From NCBI GenBank assembly GCA_017995595.1, contig JAGOIO010000109.1:1-5246 (forward strand): a DNA stretch of 5,246 bases. The letters are read 5' to 3'. The stretch comes from a bacterium. Lineage in GTDB: Bacteria; Cyanobacteriota; Vampirovibrionia; Gastranaerophilales; Gastranaerophilaceae. Made by a program: the position numbers and the translations under genes. Shown here one piece after another: positions 4,977-5,246 of this stretch. The notes under the pieces were generated by a model that saw nothing but the letters and a program-made list of their open reading frames with translations, did not search any database and was not told where the DNA came from. Within the stretch, counting starts at the first letter, position 1. Each line of letters opens with the position of its first letter.

Positions 4977-5246
4977 TTATTCTTGGGGTGTTTTAACAAC
5001 TTTTCCATCAAAAATCTTATATATTTTTACATTCTCCAAAAATTGTGCATCAAAAAGCAACGTATCCACACTCGTTATAATAGTTTGCGTTCCTGAATTT
5101 ATCGTTTGAAGCAAAAAATTCTGTCTTAAATCATCAAGCTCAGCCAAAACATCATCTAGCAAAAGGACAGGACTTTCACCAAATTTCTCTGTAATAATAT
5201 CCAATTCGGCAAGTTTTAAAGACAAAACTACCGTTCTCTGTTGTCC
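4977..5246 (-). CDS. recF: DNA replication/repair protein RecF, C-terminal 89 residues (cut by right window edge)
   Basis: The frame is open to the window edge and the 5' part is missing. The fragment begins GQQRTVVLSLKLAE, the end of the ABC-type signature of RecF. It continues with the Walker B segment PVLLLDDVLAELD (fragment residues 26-38, acidic pair Asp31-Asp32, then the D-loop ELD) and a strand ending in TQTIITSVD (53-61), equivalent to the 'TTT' strand that follows Walker B in this family. RecF is an SMC-like ATPase that binds gapped DNA and, with RecO and RecR, loads RecA. The C-terminus (KIFDGKVVKTPQE) is of normal type. It is not followed by gyrB, a frequent neighbour in other bacteria, but by a pilin-like gene 92 bases on. 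No hairpin terminator is visible after the stop. Confidence 0.95.
   Translation of the reverse strand, partial: GQQRTVVLSLKLAELDIITEKFGESPVLLLDDVLAELDDLRQNFLLQTINSGTQTIITSVDTLLFDAQFLENVKIYKIFDGKVVKTPQE

Noticed and set aside
4826..5011. 61-residue minus-strand frame overlapping the recF end and pilin start
   Set aside because: It reads through parts of two real genes in another frame, has no recognisable protein features, and contains the pilin promoter.
1..5246. CRISPR arrays, tRNA or rRNA genes, insertion sequences, attachment sites
   Set aside because: I saw no regularly spaced repeats, cloverleaf or rRNA sequence, transposase coding or terminal repeats with target duplication anywhere in the window.

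Overview
The window is AT-rich (by eye about one third G+C), densely coded bacterial chromosome. Two genes encode type IV pilin-like proteins with the same FTLAEVLITLGIIGVVAA N-terminus. Together with the base composition and the housekeeping genes around them, this is what I associate with gut Gastranaerophilales/Melainabacteria (Vampirovibrionia, non-photosynthetic relatives of Cyanobacteria). The assignment rests on recognition, not on a search.

Layout, left to right. Positions 1-1487 hold three minus-strand genes, read in the order glutaredoxin-like protein (1487-1260), pgeF/YfiH-type peptidoglycan editing factor (1220-459), and an uncharacterised protein cut by the left edge (438-1). They look like a redox/cell-wall housekeeping cluster, with a separate promoter squeezed between the first two genes. 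Positions 1488-1684 are a divergent control region containing a 19-bp inverted repeat that reads as two mirror-image promoters sharing a palindromic TTGCAA. Positions 1685-2422 (+) encode a pilin-like protein. It converges on aroA (3758-2472, minus), the EPSP synthase of the shikimate pathway. Positions 3759-4077 are a gene-free stretch with a very good minus-strand terminator, an inferred small RNA of about 105 nt carrying a CU-rich anti-Shine-Dalgarno-like linker, and a perfect 15-bp hairpin. Positions 4884-4078 (minus) encode a second pilin-like protein with an unusually long, GC-rich leader. Positions 5246-4977 (minus) are the last 89 codons of recF.

No single pathway links the genes. The two pilin-like proteins are paralogs that would be handled by a prepilin peptidase and a type IV pilus or type II secretion machine encoded elsewhere. 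The most interesting material is regulatory. Two housekeeping genes (pgeF and aroA) have TATAAT exactly six bases before the ATG and no Shine-Dalgarno sequence, which predicts leaderless mRNAs. The divergent pilin/glutaredoxin region has a mirror-symmetric promoter pair. A probable small RNA lies between the second pilin gene and aroA. None of these has been tested; all are readings of the sequence.
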